Positions 16,857-26,566 of a stretch of 64,000 bases of DNA are shown here, piece by piece. Location of the stretch: NCBI GenBank assembly GCA_016841445.1, contig JAENZD010000006.1, positions 54,010 through 118,009 of the forward strand. The letters are read 5' to 3'. Position 1 is the stretch's first letter, and the number at the start of each line of letters is the position of its first letter. Under the pieces are notes generated by a model. It was given only the letters and a program-made list of their open reading frames with translations. It was not told where the DNA came from and did not search any database. A program made the translations under genes and the position numbers. The stretch comes from Anaerolineaceae bacterium. GTDB lineage: Bacteria > Chloroflexota > Anaerolineae > Anaerolineales > Anaerolineaceae.

Positions 16857-17290
16857 GAGAACCTCGCTTTCGGATCCTGGTAACCATAATCATAATCTAT
16901 TAGAAGAGAAACGGGTAAATGTAGGCTGAGTTTACCGTTTATCTGATATTGATGAATGTTCTGAGAAGGATAAAAATGGACACTAAAAGAATACCAGAAA
17001 ATGTGTTATTGTTCACATGATACAAAATGCCTGGATGAATTAACCCTTCAGTGTAGATTCTTGGGACAAATAAATTTGCTAGCCAGGTAGTTAATATTGA
17101 CAAAAGATAGACAACTTTTTTATAATAGTATTAGCTCTCATCGAATACTTCCACAACGATTTCATCACCCATCGATAATGACAATCTGAGTTTTATTGAA
17201 ATATAACGCGTTAGTATCTACTCATCATTTAATCGAGTTGGGTATTTTTAGAATCCATAATTTTTTAGGGGGCTGAAAGGGAGTGTGAAT
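16857..17290. other. Long intergenic region with a promoter
   Basis: About 430 bases without a gene. The 17097-17126 promoter lies in it, leaving a leader of about 150 bases before the small membrane protein. No riboswitch fold is evident. Confidence 0.5.
17097..17126 (+). promoter_or_regulatory. Strong sigma-70-type promoter
   Basis: TTGACA at 17097-17102 and TATAAT at 17121-17126, both perfect, spacer 18. Confidence 0.7.
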
Positions 17291-17668
17291 ATGAAATTTA
17301 AGACATTGATGTTGATTAAGGCTGTTGTTTGCCTTGCCCTGGGGATACCTGTTCTATTAATGCCGAGGTTCCTTTATGGCATATTTGGTGTAAACCTCGG
17401 CGAAGCAGGAGTATACCCGGCATGGGAATATGGTGCATCACTGATTGGTAACTGTTTGCTGACCTGGTTTGCCAGGTATGCTCGTGAATCCAAGGGCCGT
17501 CGAGCTCTGATCAAAGGAATGACATTCTATAATGGCATTGGGGTAATTGTTACGCTGATCGCTGTATTGACTGGTGTGATGAACCTGTTTGGATTGGGCA
17601 TCATCGTGATTTACCTGTTTTTTACATTGGGATTTGGATATTTCTGGGTCAAGCCTCCAGTACCCTAA
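17291..17668 (+). CDS. Small four-helix membrane protein, paralogue of 827-1201
   Basis: A 125-residue hydrophobic protein with about four helices. It shares MKxK at the start, FGVNLGEAG, YGASLIG, a basic loop (RESKGRRALIKG) and a final GYFWVK with the 827-1201 product. Start ATG at 17291 is spaced well from AAAGGGAG; a GTG at 17285 is the alternative. Function unknown. Confidence 0.8.
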   Translation: MKFKTLMLIKAVVCLALGIPVLLMPRFLYGIFGVNLGEAGVYPAWEYGASLIGNCLLTWFARYARESKGRRALIKGMTFYNGIGVIVTLIAVLTGVMNLFGLGIIVIYLFFTLGFGYFWVKPPVP

Positions 17669-18046
17669 CGACATCCTTAAGGTACCCAGATTATTCTGAT
17701 AGAAACGCTGCAACCTGCTTTTCGCTGGAGAATATTTGTGTGGATTGACAGGAAACCTCGTTGATATCAGCAGTCTGGAAAAACTAAAAACCAAATAACA
17801 ATTTCTTGACTCAATTAGTATTGGAGATTAATCAGTAGATATATGATTAACACCCAAAATATCGCTGCATGGATAACGTATTACTGACATCCATCTTATT
17901 TCCAGTAGCAGGTAGGCTTATACCACCATTTACAAGGATACAGCAACGAATGGTGTCAGGGCTTTTAAGAATTTTCTGGTATATCAGTGAAATGCTAACT
18001 GGTTTTTTCAAGGTTATAATTGTTTTCGATTTAATCATTGGAGATA
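17669..18046. other. Intergenic region
   Basis: About 380 bases without a convincing gene. A 91-codon plus-strand frame from 17869 overlaps the next gene and is not called. TATAAT at 18015-18020 is a candidate -10 for it, without a clear -35. Confidence 0.45.
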
Positions 18047-18313
18047 ATGATGAGCGAGCAACAGATTTTTATCCTAATCACTGTTCTGGTTGCAACACTA
18101 ATTATCGGACTCTTTGTTTTTATGATTATCCGAAAGAAGCGTAGTGGAGATAAACGAAGTAGTGCAATGACTCCACTAAACTCGGCCGCATTCATTTGTG
18201 TCTTCATAGGCATTACATTCGGGGATGAACGGTGGCTGGGGTATGGCTTTATTGGTTTAGGAATGGTCCTGGCAATAATTGATATGGTGACTCGACTGAG
18301 AAAAAGAAAATAG
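18047..18313 (+). CDS. Small membrane protein
   Basis: An 88-residue protein with one long helix near the N-terminus (about 8-29), a basic loop (IRKKRSGDKRSS), then two shorter helices around AAFICVFIGITFG and YGFIGLGMVLAII, ending RLRKRK. ATTGGAG precedes two adjacent ATGs (18047 and 18050). Function unknown. Confidence 0.65.
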   Translation: MMSEQQIFILITVLVATLIIGLFVFMIIRKKRSGDKRSSAMTPLNSAAFICVFIGITFGDERWLGYGFIGLGMVLAIIDMVTRLRKRK

Positions 18314-18390
18314 CCAAGAAAGCAGTTGTCTCTTACTTCTTAGTTATTTAATTCTTTAAAAGAATTTATAGCAGCCTCAAAAGGGATAAA

Positions 18391-18660
18391 ATGGAAATAA
18401 AAGATCTCAAACATCATCCTGATATCCACTTCATGCGGATCACTGCAACCACACTAAACGATGTTTGTACCTTAGGCTAAACGCTTCCGCCTGTTCAGGA
18501 AAACATAGTCGAGCCAAATGTTGTTTCCATTGCTGAAGCACATTCCTCGTCTTAAGCATGGAAGCGAGCGGCAACGCTGGTAACATGCTAGGCTTAATCA
18601 TGACCCATCCCGGATCGGATGATGATCACTAAATTGGGCTTGTACTGAAGCCTGCAGATC
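18391..18660 (+). pseudogene. Decayed GNAT acetyltransferase
   Basis: From the ATG at 18391 (preceded by AAAAGGG) the frame reads like a GNAT N-terminus: a start MEIKDLKHHPDIHF, an in-frame stop at 18478-18480, then QENIVEPNVVSIAEAH, which resembles the family block ending in SIAEA. A second stop follows at 18553, and after a frame change the segment GLIMTHPGSDDDH resembles the next GNAT block (VGFxMLxxxP). Two stops and a frameshift make it non-functional. The end is approximate. Confidence 0.65.
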
Positions 18661-18672
18661 ATCCAATTAAAC

Positions 18673-18984
18673 TTGATCTGCCTAAAAATAAATGAAATAA
18701 GGACCAAACGGATGATATTATATTTTCTAATGAAAAAGCTGGTCACAGACACGTCGGGTGAAGAGGTCAGGCGGGTAACAGAAATTCTTAAGGTGCAAAA
18801 AATCAAACACGTGGTTCGTACGGTGCGATCGCGGGGCAGTATAGGCACTGCCATGGATTCCCGCACCTACGCACGAGCGAATTTGGCGATGTATAAGGGG
18901 GCATCAATGCCGAATTATGTCTACATGGTGTATGTAAACAGGGGTGATTTTGAAAATGCCCGGGATTTGGTTTATGGGGATTAA
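18673..18984 (+). CDS. Small DUF2007-like putative signal-transducing protein
   Basis: The long frame encodes 103 residues, but the likely product begins at MKKLVTDTSGEEVRRV, about 19 residues in. The end, YVYMVYVNRGDFENARDLVYGD, resembles the YxVxVxxxDxxxAxxLL tail of DUF2007 (PII-like) domains. It has no membrane segment. The family role is unproven and the match is by memory. Confidence 0.55.
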   Translation: MICLKINEIRTKRMILYFLMKKLVTDTSGEEVRRVTEILKVQKIKHVVRTVRSRGSIGTAMDSRTYARANLAMYKGASMPNYVYMVYVNRGDFENARDLVYGD

Positions 18985-19014
18985 TTCAGAATATTAACAG
19001 CACGCGACAAAAAT

Positions 19015-19548
19015 TCACGGACAGTTTGGTAAGCAAGTTTTGACTTCAGTTAAATGGGTGTTCAGGGCATCCCAGTAAACACCTGCTTTCTGTGTGCTTA
19101 TCGCAGAACCCTGATAATAGCCCCACACAGAATAAACAGCGATGTAATAAACCTGATCCAGGTAGTTAACCAGATCCGATTTTGCTGGCTCCAAACAGGC
19201 TGGAACAGGGATATCTTCAGCCTCATTTTTAGCAACTCGTAGTGCGCTTAATTCTGAGGTAAAGATAACTTCTTGCCGGAGCATATTCTTCGTTTCTTTA
19301 AAATAATTCTCGGAAATTCGTTTAAAGCGGTTAACACTTGTCCTTGAGCATTCTGTGGGGTCTGGAGGTTTGAGGGGAATTGAATTAAAAACAACCAAAC
19401 TTACCAGGGCGATCATCAGGATGCTCAAGATGATTTTGGTTTCCGAAAATGGTGTCACCTTGGAATCGTATTCAAAAGCCGTCCCGCACTTCTGACATCT
19501 TTTGGCACCGTTATCGGTCAGTTTTTGACATACATTACAACGTTTCAT
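19015..19548 (-). CDS. Zinc-ribbon membrane protein
   Basis: A 177-residue protein with an N-terminal zinc ribbon (CNVC at 4-7 and CQKC at 18-21), one membrane helix (about 38-56) and a C-terminal domain with four cysteines that should lie outside the cell. This architecture is common in Chloroflexota and Gram-positives; the function is unknown. Confidence 0.75.
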   Translation of the reverse strand: MKRCNVCQKLTDNGAKRCQKCGTAFEYDSKVTPFSETKIILSILMIALVSLVVFNSIPLKPPDPTECSRTSVNRFKRISENYFKETKNMLRQEVIFTSELSALRVAKNEAEDIPVPACLEPAKSDLVNYLDQVYYIAVYSVWGYYQGSAISTQKAGVYWDALNTHLTEVKTCLPNCP

Positions 19549-19706
19549 GCAATCAGTCCTTGCCTCACTGATACTATAAACTCAGCCTATTATACCTTTG
19601 CAGACAATAGAAGACACCTAACCATTTGGATGGTTATGAAGCAGCACTACATAACTATTTTGGTTAGCCCCGGGCTACTACTCGATTTTATCGAAGTAGA
19701 CCAAAT

Positions 19707-20078
19707 CTACCGTTGCTGGTCAATCAGGATGGTGTTTCCGTCTGGATCTGAAAATGTGATGCTGGCAGGTCCGCTAGTGTTAAGATCTGCTTCTTCAATC
19801 ATGGTAACACCCTTCGCCAGTAATTCTTTTTGGATTTCGCGTACATCCGAAAAATTATCAACCTCCTGAGCATTTTGATCCCACCCAGGATTGAAAGTCA
19901 GAATGTTGCCATTGAACATCCCTTGGAATAAACCGATAATGTGGTCACCATTCTTCAAGATCAGCCAGTCCTGACGGATATCACCGCCAAATTCTACAAA
20001 GCCAAATTTTTCATAAAATGCTTTTGAAACATTAATGTCTCTGACAGAAAGGCTGACCGAAAATGCACCCAGCTCCAT
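19707..20078 (-). CDS. VOC-family protein (glyoxalase-like)
   Basis: A 123-residue single VOC unit: FSVSLSVRDINVSKAFYEKFGF at the N-terminus and ASITFSDPDGNTILID at the C-terminus, the two halves of the beta-alpha-beta-beta-beta module. Members include metal-dependent lyases, dioxygenases and resistance proteins; the substrate cannot be told. Good ribosome site AAGGAG. Confidence 0.9.
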   Translation of the reverse strand: MELGAFSVSLSVRDINVSKAFYEKFGFVEFGGDIRQDWLILKNGDHIIGLFQGMFNGNILTFNPGWDQNAQEVDNFSDVREIQKELLAKGVTMIEEADLNTSGPASITFSDPDGNTILIDQQR

Positions 20079-20247
20079 AATTCACTCCTTGATATTTGGG
20101 TTTTTAAATTTCAACATTATTTTTAAATAGTATATTACCGGAGACCTGTCTTAAGAAAAAGGTGGTCAATAAGGTTTGCGGGATGAAGGTAACCAGGACA
20201 TTATTAAGAAATCTTTTGATTTAACCACCAGCTTTGACAGCTTAACC

Positions 20248-20281
20248 AAAACAAGGATGCCATTTTTGGCATCCTTGTTTT
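20248..20281. terminator. Bidirectional intrinsic terminator
   Basis: A perfect 15-bp inverted repeat AAAACAAGGATGCCA / TGGCATCCTTGTTTT with a 4-base loop, just past the stop of the gene at 20299. It has A and T tracts on either side, so it can work both ways. Confidence 0.9.
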
Positions 20282-20298
20282 CTAAGTTGATTTTTTAA

Positions 20299-20847
20299 TT
20301 AGTCAGTGATGGTGTAAGGGCAGGTACCCGTGCCATATAAGTTCTGACCGCTGCTGCGCATACCATTGCCGCGCATGCCGCCAGCACTATTTGCAGCACC
20401 CATATAGGCCTGTCCGCCTAAACGGGAGAGCTTCCAATCAGCCTGCTCCTGGGTGATGATGCCATCCAGTACTGCTTGTTCCAATACCTGAGCATGTACA
20501 TCATCGATCAGTGCCCGAGCTGTATCGAAATCCAAGTCGGTTGAGATGACGATTTGCATGAGGGTTTCGCCTGCATCCAAACGTGAGTTGATCTCATCAG
20601 CGGTGAGCCCAAGGGCATCTGCGAAAGCTGCGATAATTTCATCGTGCAGTAATTCATCTTCCAATTGGAGTTGGTTTTGCTCCAACACTCTACCACGTGA
20701 CCCTCGACCACCCCAACCACCTCGACCATTTGCGAGGACTGTCTCTGCGTCCTGTGCTGTGCCGGACTGGGCGAAAACCGCTGTCGTCGATCCTAATGCG
20801 ATCACAACCGCAGCTACGAGAACAAAACTTTTCATAAATTTATTCAT
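20299..20847 (-). CDS. Exported hypothetical protein with Gly/Arg-rich segments
   Basis: The 182-residue product has a clear signal peptide (about 1-27, cleavage after VFAQ or nearby). The mature protein has a glycine/arginine-rich stretch (GRGGWGGRGSRGR), a helical domain with LGLTADEINSRLDAGETL and a motif DGIITQEQADW, and a second Gly-rich tail. Helical repeats of this type, with 'L..G.IT..QAD', occur in exported bacterial proteins of unknown role. I chose ATG 20847 for its spacing from AAGGAG. Confidence 0.75.
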   Translation of the reverse strand: MNKFMKSFVLVAAVVIALGSTTAVFAQSGTAQDAETVLANGRGGWGGRGSRGRVLEQNQLQLEDELLHDEIIAAFADALGLTADEINSRLDAGETLMQIVISTDLDFDTARALIDDVHAQVLEQAVLDGIITQEQADWKLSRLGGQAYMGAANSAGGMRGNGMRSSGQNLYGTGTCPYTITD

Positions 20848-21116
20848 CACGATACTCCTTTGAAACTAATATTTGTAAGGTAAACCCTTACTTGATGGTT
20901 ACAATCTTATCGTTAAGTTATGAATAAGTTGTGAATACGATAAGAAGTTTCTGTGAAACTTATAAATTTTGCAATGTGCCAGGGTAAGAATATCCCCGGG
21001 AATTAAAAAATAATGAAAAATGTGCTGAAACCATAAAGGGGTAGGTTGTCACTTATCATCCTATCCCTTAAAATAACAATATTGAATGATCAGATCTCTA
21101 CCGATGTGAGGCTACT

Positions 21117-22022
21117 GTGAAAACATTATCTAAAAATGCATGGATCCCAATAATATTGGCTTTGATAATCTTCATGAATGGCTGCATGTCTCCCACGCCA
21201 GACCCAACACAAATCCCAATGGAGACGAAACAAGAGCCAACCAAAACACCCACGCCAATATTTGTTATCCCGGATGATCCCCTTTACAAAGATATGGTGT
21301 TTGTCCCTGAAGGTGAATTTTATATGGGCTGTGATCCCGAGCATAATGGCGGGACTTCCTGTACTGCCGTTGAACTGCCAACGCACCTCATATTCCTGGA
21401 TGGATTTCTGATTGATAAATACGAAGTTACCAATGCTAAGTATGCTGAATGTGTTGCTGATGGAGTATGCGATGCCCCCCACGAATTAGATTCTGAAACC
21501 AGGGAATCTTATTATGACAACCCGGAATTTGCGAACTACCCGGTTATTTATGTGGATTGGGACGATGCTGAGGTGTACTGTACTTGGGTAGGAAAGCTCC
21601 TGCCGACCGAAGCTCAGTGGGAGAAAGCAGCCCGCGGTACAATCCCCAGCGGTTACCCCTGGGGAGATGAGGAACCAAACTGCAGCCTGGTAAATGGTTA
21701 TGATAAAGAGACTGAAACCTATTGCGTAGGTGATACGAGCGAGGTCGGTTCATATCCCGAAGGCGCAAGTGATTACGGTGCATTGGACATGGCAGGTAAT
21801 GTTTATGAATGGTTGGCAGATTGGTTTTCTGAGGATTACTACAGCGAATCGCCTGTACAGAACCCTACCGGACCTGAAGAGGGGATTTATAAAAGTTTGC
21901 GAGGCGGGAGCTGGAACAATCCCTGGTATTACCAGCGGGTATCCTACCGATCAAAGGGAATAAAATTTCCAGATTATTATGGAAATAATATTGGGTTCAG
22001 GTGTGCAGTCCCAATGCCGTAA
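21117..22022 (+). CDS. SUMF1/FGE-domain lipoprotein
   Basis: A 301-residue lipoprotein (lipobox IFMNGC, Cys23) with a Thr/Pro-rich linker to about 47 and then a formylglycine-generating-enzyme (SUMF1) domain: VPEGEFYMGCDP, FLIDKYEVTNAKYAECV, KLLPTEAQWEKAARG, YPWGDEEPNC, DMAGNVYEWLADW and LRGGSWNN to GFRCAVP. FGE enzymes oxidise a sulfatase cysteine, but most exported SUMF1 lipoproteins are not known to do so, and there is no sulfatase gene here. Start is GTG. Confidence 0.9.
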   Translation: MKTLSKNAWIPIILALIIFMNGCMSPTPDPTQIPMETKQEPTKTPTPIFVIPDDPLYKDMVFVPEGEFYMGCDPEHNGGTSCTAVELPTHLIFLDGFLIDKYEVTNAKYAECVADGVCDAPHELDSETRESYYDNPEFANYPVIYVDWDDAEVYCTWVGKLLPTEAQWEKAARGTIPSGYPWGDEEPNCSLVNGYDKETETYCVGDTSEVGSYPEGASDYGALDMAGNVYEWLADWFSEDYYSESPVQNPTGPEEGIYKSLRGGSWNNPWYYQRVSYRSKGIKFPDYYGNNIGFRCAVPMP

Positions 22023-22095
22023 GACCTAGAGGCATGATTTCAAATTCTATAGATCATGTCACGCAGGTTGCTGCTGCAACCATTTGTAAGCTGCA

Positions 22096-22791
22096 TCACA
22101 CTGATAATGCCCAATCGGCAGCGGCTTCTGCGTGGATTTGGGTGGTATCAAAAATGGGGATATCTACATCTTCTTGATGAACGAGCAAGGGGATTTCAGT
22201 GCAGCCTAAAATCACGCCCTCTGCACCAACTGAACCTAGATTTGCAATGATATCTTTGAAAACCTCTCGAGATTCATCCCGGATTTCGCCTTTAACTAAT
22301 TCGTTATAGATGACCTGATGGACGGTTTCGCGCTGTTTTTTATCAGGAATGATGACCTTGGGGCCGTGTCGTTCTTCCAATCGCTTGCGATAAAAGTCGC
22401 CTTCCATTGTGAAGCGAGTCCCCAACAGGCCAATTTTATATAGGCCTTTTGTTTGGATTTCAGCAGCGGTTGCATCTGCGATGTGAATGAGGGGGATGTT
22501 GATTGCAGCCTGGATCTCATTAGCCATCTGGTGCATGGTATTGGTGCATATGACCAGACAGTCAGCACCACCGCTTTCCAGGCGAATTGATGCTTCGACC
22601 ATGGTTGCTGTGAGAATATCCCACTCGCTGGCATGCTGCAGGGATTCTATTTCAGCAAAATCGACGGAGTACATCAAGCACTTTGCTGAATGCAGTCCTC
22701 CCAGGCGCTGTTTTACTGTTTCATTAATAATTCGGTAGTACTCAACAGAAGATTCCCAGCTCATACCGCCAAGCAAACCAATTGTTTTCAT
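22096..22791 (-). CDS. Aspartate/glutamate racemase family protein
   Basis: A 231-residue protein starting MKTIGLLGGMSWESS. It has the two catalytic cysteines of the family, in VICTNTMHQMA (near 83) and ILGCTEIPLL (near 197). It interconverts D- and L-acidic amino acids or related compounds; the length and GMSWESS start resemble YgeA-type broad amino-acid racemases. AAGGAG precedes the ATG. Confidence 0.92.
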   Translation of the reverse strand: MKTIGLLGGMSWESSVEYYRIINETVKQRLGGLHSAKCLMYSVDFAEIESLQHASEWDILTATMVEASIRLESGGADCLVICTNTMHQMANEIQAAINIPLIHIADATAAEIQTKGLYKIGLLGTRFTMEGDFYRKRLEERHGPKVIIPDKKQRETVHQVIYNELVKGEIRDESREVFKDIIANLGSVGAEGVILGCTEIPLLVHQEDVDIPIFDTTQIHAEAAADWALSV

Positions 22792-23008
22792 AAATAGACT
22801 CCTTAATCTTATTGCGATTGATTCAATGTTATATATGCCTTATACGACGTGTTGCATTGGTGGTAATAAAGAAGAGAGAAGCTAACTGCAGAGAAGCAGT
22901 AAAATCTGAAAATCAAATAGATTCTAATTAATCCTTAGATAGCAAACCTTCTTAAAATCCATTATCGCCAGATTGTTTTTATAACCGATATTTTTTGTTT
23001 TACCAGAG

Positions 23009-23914
23009 TTAAGATTGCTTTTTATAACCATATGCAACAACGATATCGTCTGTGATTGTGTGAATATTCTTCTGTCCAAAATAATCCCTCGTTCTATTAG
23101 AATCTGCCATCCGTTTGTTTGGCGGAAACTTTTCATACCACCAAGAAGCTGATATCGCGGCAAAGAAGTCGTAGGCTGCTTTACCATTTCCAAAATCATT
23201 TTGCCAGGTCACCCGTTTGCTGTAAACGTCAGTTATCCCTTCTTCCTCCAATAAGGTTCTAATATAATGTTCGTCCCGCGGCCACCATTCCAGGCGGTAC
23301 CCTAAGATGTAACGTTTGTTGATGCACCTGAATGATGCATCAATCGCCTCCCAATAATGTTCTGGACCGTGTGCCCCAATGCAAATCAGCCCCCCGGGCT
23401 TTGTTACTCTTGCCATTTCTTTTAGAGCTTGTTTTTGATCGGGCAGTGTGCCAAAGGTCATCCCTGAAATTGTTGCGTCAAATGTGTCATCCTTGATGGG
23501 CAGTGCTTCTGCATCAAGCTGGCAATAAAATCGACGTGCATTAGAGGAAGAATCCTTATTTTTGGCTGAGTGAAGCATAAAAGATGAAATATCTCCACAT
23601 ACTGCACTTTCTGCCCCATTCTCAAAAGCGCCCTGAGTCAATGCGCCTGTGCCGGAGCCGATATCAAGGATTTTCATCCCTATCAGGTTCAGACCACTCA
23701 ATTGATAACGTGCTGATTTTAATTGAAGGTTATATCCCAGCTCATCATAAAGGATCACATGGTCGGTGAATTTGCCTTCATAGCCTTGTTTTACCCGCAT
23801 TTTCATCCTTTTATTGTCATTATAGCTTCCAGATATGAGCGCAAGGATGTTATTCAAATTAACTAAGACTTTCATTGGGAAAGTGAGTTTTCCTGACCAA
23901 AATAGGTTGGACAT
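23009..23914 (-). CDS. Class I SAM-dependent methyltransferase
   Basis: A 301-residue protein with methyltransferase motif I ILDIGSGTGALT, motif II CGDISSFML, and the UbiE-like stretch GMTFGTLPDQKQALKEMARVTKPGG. The first 35 residues are hydrophobic and may not belong to the domain. The methyl acceptor is unknown. ATG 23914 has AGGA upstream. Confidence 0.85.
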   Translation of the reverse strand: MSNLFWSGKLTFPMKVLVNLNNILALISGSYNDNKRMKMRVKQGYEGKFTDHVILYDELGYNLQLKSARYQLSGLNLIGMKILDIGSGTGALTQGAFENGAESAVCGDISSFMLHSAKNKDSSSNARRFYCQLDAEALPIKDDTFDATISGMTFGTLPDQKQALKEMARVTKPGGLICIGAHGPEHYWEAIDASFRCINKRYILGYRLEWWPRDEHYIRTLLEEEGITDVYSKRVTWQNDFGNGKAAYDFFAAISASWWYEKFPPNKRMADSNRTRDYFGQKNIHTITDDIVVAYGYKKQS

Positions 23915-24134
23915 AATGTGTTCCTGATTTAGCAGTACCGATCGTGCTTGAATGCTTTAAGAATGAAGTGTTGACCTAGCGTTGAAACGAAGCTGGTCGA
24001 ACTTGGTGATTTACCCCATTGTATCAATGAGTAGTATTGCTGGTCAACAATGAAGGATCCATGAAAGCCATCAAGAAATGTTGCTCGTGGCTTTCTTGAT
24101 TTATTCAGATATTTGTGTATTTGCCAATATATGT

Positions 24135-25535
24135 CTACAGGTTTGTGCGAAATTTATCCATAGCCACAGTTTGATTCCCCAGCCTCGAAGCCTCTGCTGC
24201 AAAACCCATCAGGTGGCTTTCGAGTGAATCCCGAGCGCTTGTGAGTGGTTCAACCTCACCGCGCATTGCCTTAACAAAACTAGCCATTAAACCAGCATCT
24301 CCGCCGCCGTGGCCTGCGGTCTGGTTAACCTCGGATGGAAAAGTGAAGCGCTCACCATTCAAACTGGCGTGATCATGTACTTCTAACCAGGCCTCACTGT
24401 ACGAAAACTTGCCCAGGAGGGTGGCGCGTGACCCATCCACACGCAGGGTGCGCCCACCTTCGAAACCGTGTCCGTGCATGGTGAGGGTAGCTGTGATCCC
24501 GCTTTCGAATGTCATATTCACGACCTGGTGGTCGACGACATCGTTGTCGCAGTGGTAAACACAGCGGCCATAGGGACCAACCCGAAGTGCGTTCATGACG
24601 GCTTGGTCACTTTTGGGCTGTTCTGTCAGGTAATTACGAGGCCACCCACTGTATTCAGTCAGTATTTTCAGGGTAGGAAAGACTTTACTGATATTCTTTA
24701 GAAGCTGGGCGTGTTCTAATGAAAGTTTGCCTATCATGCTGATCAATGGGTTTGGTGCTTTGCTAACGGCAGCCTTGATGGGGTAATTCTCGATATAAAT
24801 GCGCGGGGCGAAAAAAGGGCATTCCTCAGCAGCCGGACAGCCATCGGTGCACCGCATTGGTGCGCCAGGGGGCGCGTTCTCAGGACGGAAATGGCGCAGA
24901 TTCCCCATTGAGCTGAGCTGGATGCATTTTTCACCTAGGAACCAGTAAAGCAGGTCTAAGTCATGGCAGCACTTTGCGATGATCATCGGTGCGCTGTCCC
25001 TGATACTGCGCCAATCTCCTCGAACATAGCTGTGCGCCATGTGGAAATATGAAACATTCTCTGAATGGGAGATGTTGATGATTTGACCCAAACGTCCCGA
25101 ATCGATAATTTGTTTTACTTTTTGGAAAAGACCGGTGTAGCGAAGGACATGTGCGACCATCAGTAGACGACCCAGATCCTCCGCGGTTTGGATGATATGG
25201 AGGGTTTCACTGAGAGTGGTCGCAATGGGTTTTTCGAGCAGCACATCATAGCCGGCTTGCAGTGCAGGGATGGTCGATTCATGGTGCATTTCATCCTGGG
25301 TGGCGTTGATGACTGCATTAGCCATCTTTCCCCCTTTGAGAGCGTCCTGCCAGCTTTCGAACTGCAATTCTGGAGGGATATGATGTGCTTCGGCAAGTTT
25401 TTTACAACGAATTGGGTTGGGTTCAGCGACGGCAACAAACTGGATCTCATCCAGATGCTTCAGCGCGTATTCACCGTAAACGCGTGCGCCTCGCTCACCG
25501 GCGCCAAATAGAAGAATGCGAATGGGTTCTGACAT
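24135..25535 (-). CDS. Gfo/Idh/MocA-family oxidoreductase
   Basis: A 466-residue NAD(P)-dependent sugar dehydrogenase-like protein. It has the Rossmann motif LLFGAGERGARVYG at residues 8-21, LLEKPIATT (EKP motif with catalytic Lys, near 101), and a C-terminal substrate domain with CCHDLDLLYWFLG. A cysteine cluster (CTDGCPAAEECPFF, about 222-236) is extra to the standard fold and might bind metal. Single gene; substrate unknown. Confidence 0.92.
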   Translation of the reverse strand: MSEPIRILLFGAGERGARVYGEYALKHLDEIQFVAVAEPNPIRCKKLAEAHHIPPELQFESWQDALKGGKMANAVINATQDEMHHESTIPALQAGYDVLLEKPIATTLSETLHIIQTAEDLGRLLMVAHVLRYTGLFQKVKQIIDSGRLGQIINISHSENVSYFHMAHSYVRGDWRSIRDSAPMIIAKCCHDLDLLYWFLGEKCIQLSSMGNLRHFRPENAPPGAPMRCTDGCPAAEECPFFAPRIYIENYPIKAAVSKAPNPLISMIGKLSLEHAQLLKNISKVFPTLKILTEYSGWPRNYLTEQPKSDQAVMNALRVGPYGRCVYHCDNDVVDHQVVNMTFESGITATLTMHGHGFEGGRTLRVDGSRATLLGKFSYSEAWLEVHDHASLNGERFTFPSEVNQTAGHGGGDAGLMASFVKAMRGEVEPLTSARDSLESHLMGFAAEASRLGNQTVAMDKFRTNL

Positions 25536-25620
25536 CGTCCTGCCTATTTTTCTAGATCGTTTTAGGATTATATCATTTGAAAGGTGACATGATGATAGAA
25601 TATGAGAAAAAGAGGCTGCG

Positions 25621-26370
25621 ATGATGAATTATGCTTTCCTTATGAAACTAGAAGAAGCCGCGTTGAATGCTTACCCAACATCGAAACAATTGTTGTATGA
25701 TGGATGGCTGATGCGGTTCCTGGGCGGTCCATCCAAACGGGTTAATTCGGTGAATGTGGTGTATCCTTCAACGTTGCCTTTTCCAGATAAGATTAGATAC
25801 TGCGAATCCATCTATGCGAGCCAGGGACTACCGGTGATTTTTCGTGTGCCGGATCCTTTCACAAAAGAAGCGTTGAACGAGGCATTGCTGAATGCTGGAT
25901 ATACGAGCTTTGATCCCACATTTGTTTTGGGGCGGGAGATTGACCCCGGCGTTTTTAAGGATTACGCCAAAGCGGATATGCGTGAAATCTGTATAACTGA
26001 TTGGATGCAGTTGAGAAGTTTTGTGGGGAATGTGCCGATTAAGAAAATTGCCTATCTGGAGACGATTCTGAAGATCATTGTGCCGGAGAAAGTGTTAATC
26101 GGCTGTTTTGTGGATGAAATCCCCGTCGCATGTGGGATTGCTGTGAAAGAAGGGGATTTTTTGGGGTACTTCAGTATTTATTCGCATCATCAATCGCGCA
26201 GAAAGGGATATGCGAAGGCAGTTATGGCATCATTAACTGAATGGGGTTTGGAGAGGGGTGCCAATTTTGGTTACCTGCAGGTGGAGGGAGATAATATCCC
26301 AGCCCGGCGTTTGTATATGGACATGGGATTCGAAACTTGCTACCGGTATGTGTATTGGAAGAAAATGTAA
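25621..26370 (+). CDS. GNAT-family N-acetyltransferase
   Basis: A 249-residue protein with a C-terminal GNAT domain: GIAVKEGDFLGYFSIYSH, the CoA loop RRKGYAKAVMASLTEWG, and ARRLYMDMGFE. The N-terminal part (YDGWLMRFLGGPSKRVNSVN) resembles a subfamily with an extra N-terminal half. Substrate unknown. Confidence 0.9.
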   Translation: MMNYAFLMKLEEAALNAYPTSKQLLYDGWLMRFLGGPSKRVNSVNVVYPSTLPFPDKIRYCESIYASQGLPVIFRVPDPFTKEALNEALLNAGYTSFDPTFVLGREIDPGVFKDYAKADMREICITDWMQLRSFVGNVPIKKIAYLETILKIIVPEKVLIGCFVDEIPVACGIAVKEGDFLGYFSIYSHHQSRRKGYAKAVMASLTEWGLERGANFGYLQVEGDNIPARRLYMDMGFETCYRYVYWKKM

Positions 26371-26481
26371 ATTAATAATGTCGTAATTTTCTACTATTTC
26401 TTACGATCTACAGGTGATTCGTAGAGAATAACCCACAAACGAAGGACGACACATGGCCTAACATTGAAAGATAAATTGTCG

Positions 26482-26510
26482 CGTAGGGGCGGACCTCCGT
26501 GTCCGCCCTT
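26482..26510. repeat. REP-like palindrome, family B copy 1
   Basis: GGGCGGAC (26487-26494) and GTCCGCCC (26501-26508) form an 8-bp stem. It is the reverse orientation of the copies at 27177 and 27425, so this copy and the next one bracket the RAYT gene as an inverted pair. Confidence 0.85.
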
Positions 26511-26566
26511 AAAATGATTTTGTTAATTCTGGTTGATCTAACTAAACGTAATTAGGGACCCAATAA

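Noticed and set aside
17165..17225. Minus-strand peptide resembling a protein tail (MGDEIVVEVFDES)
   Set aside because: Too short to assign to a family; chance reading cannot be excluded.
17869..18144. 91-codon plus-strand frame
   Set aside because: Overlaps the better-supported small membrane protein in another frame.
21117..22022. True sulfatase-modifying FGE
   Set aside because: No sulfatase gene nearby and the protein is an exported lipoprotein, so only the domain is claimed.
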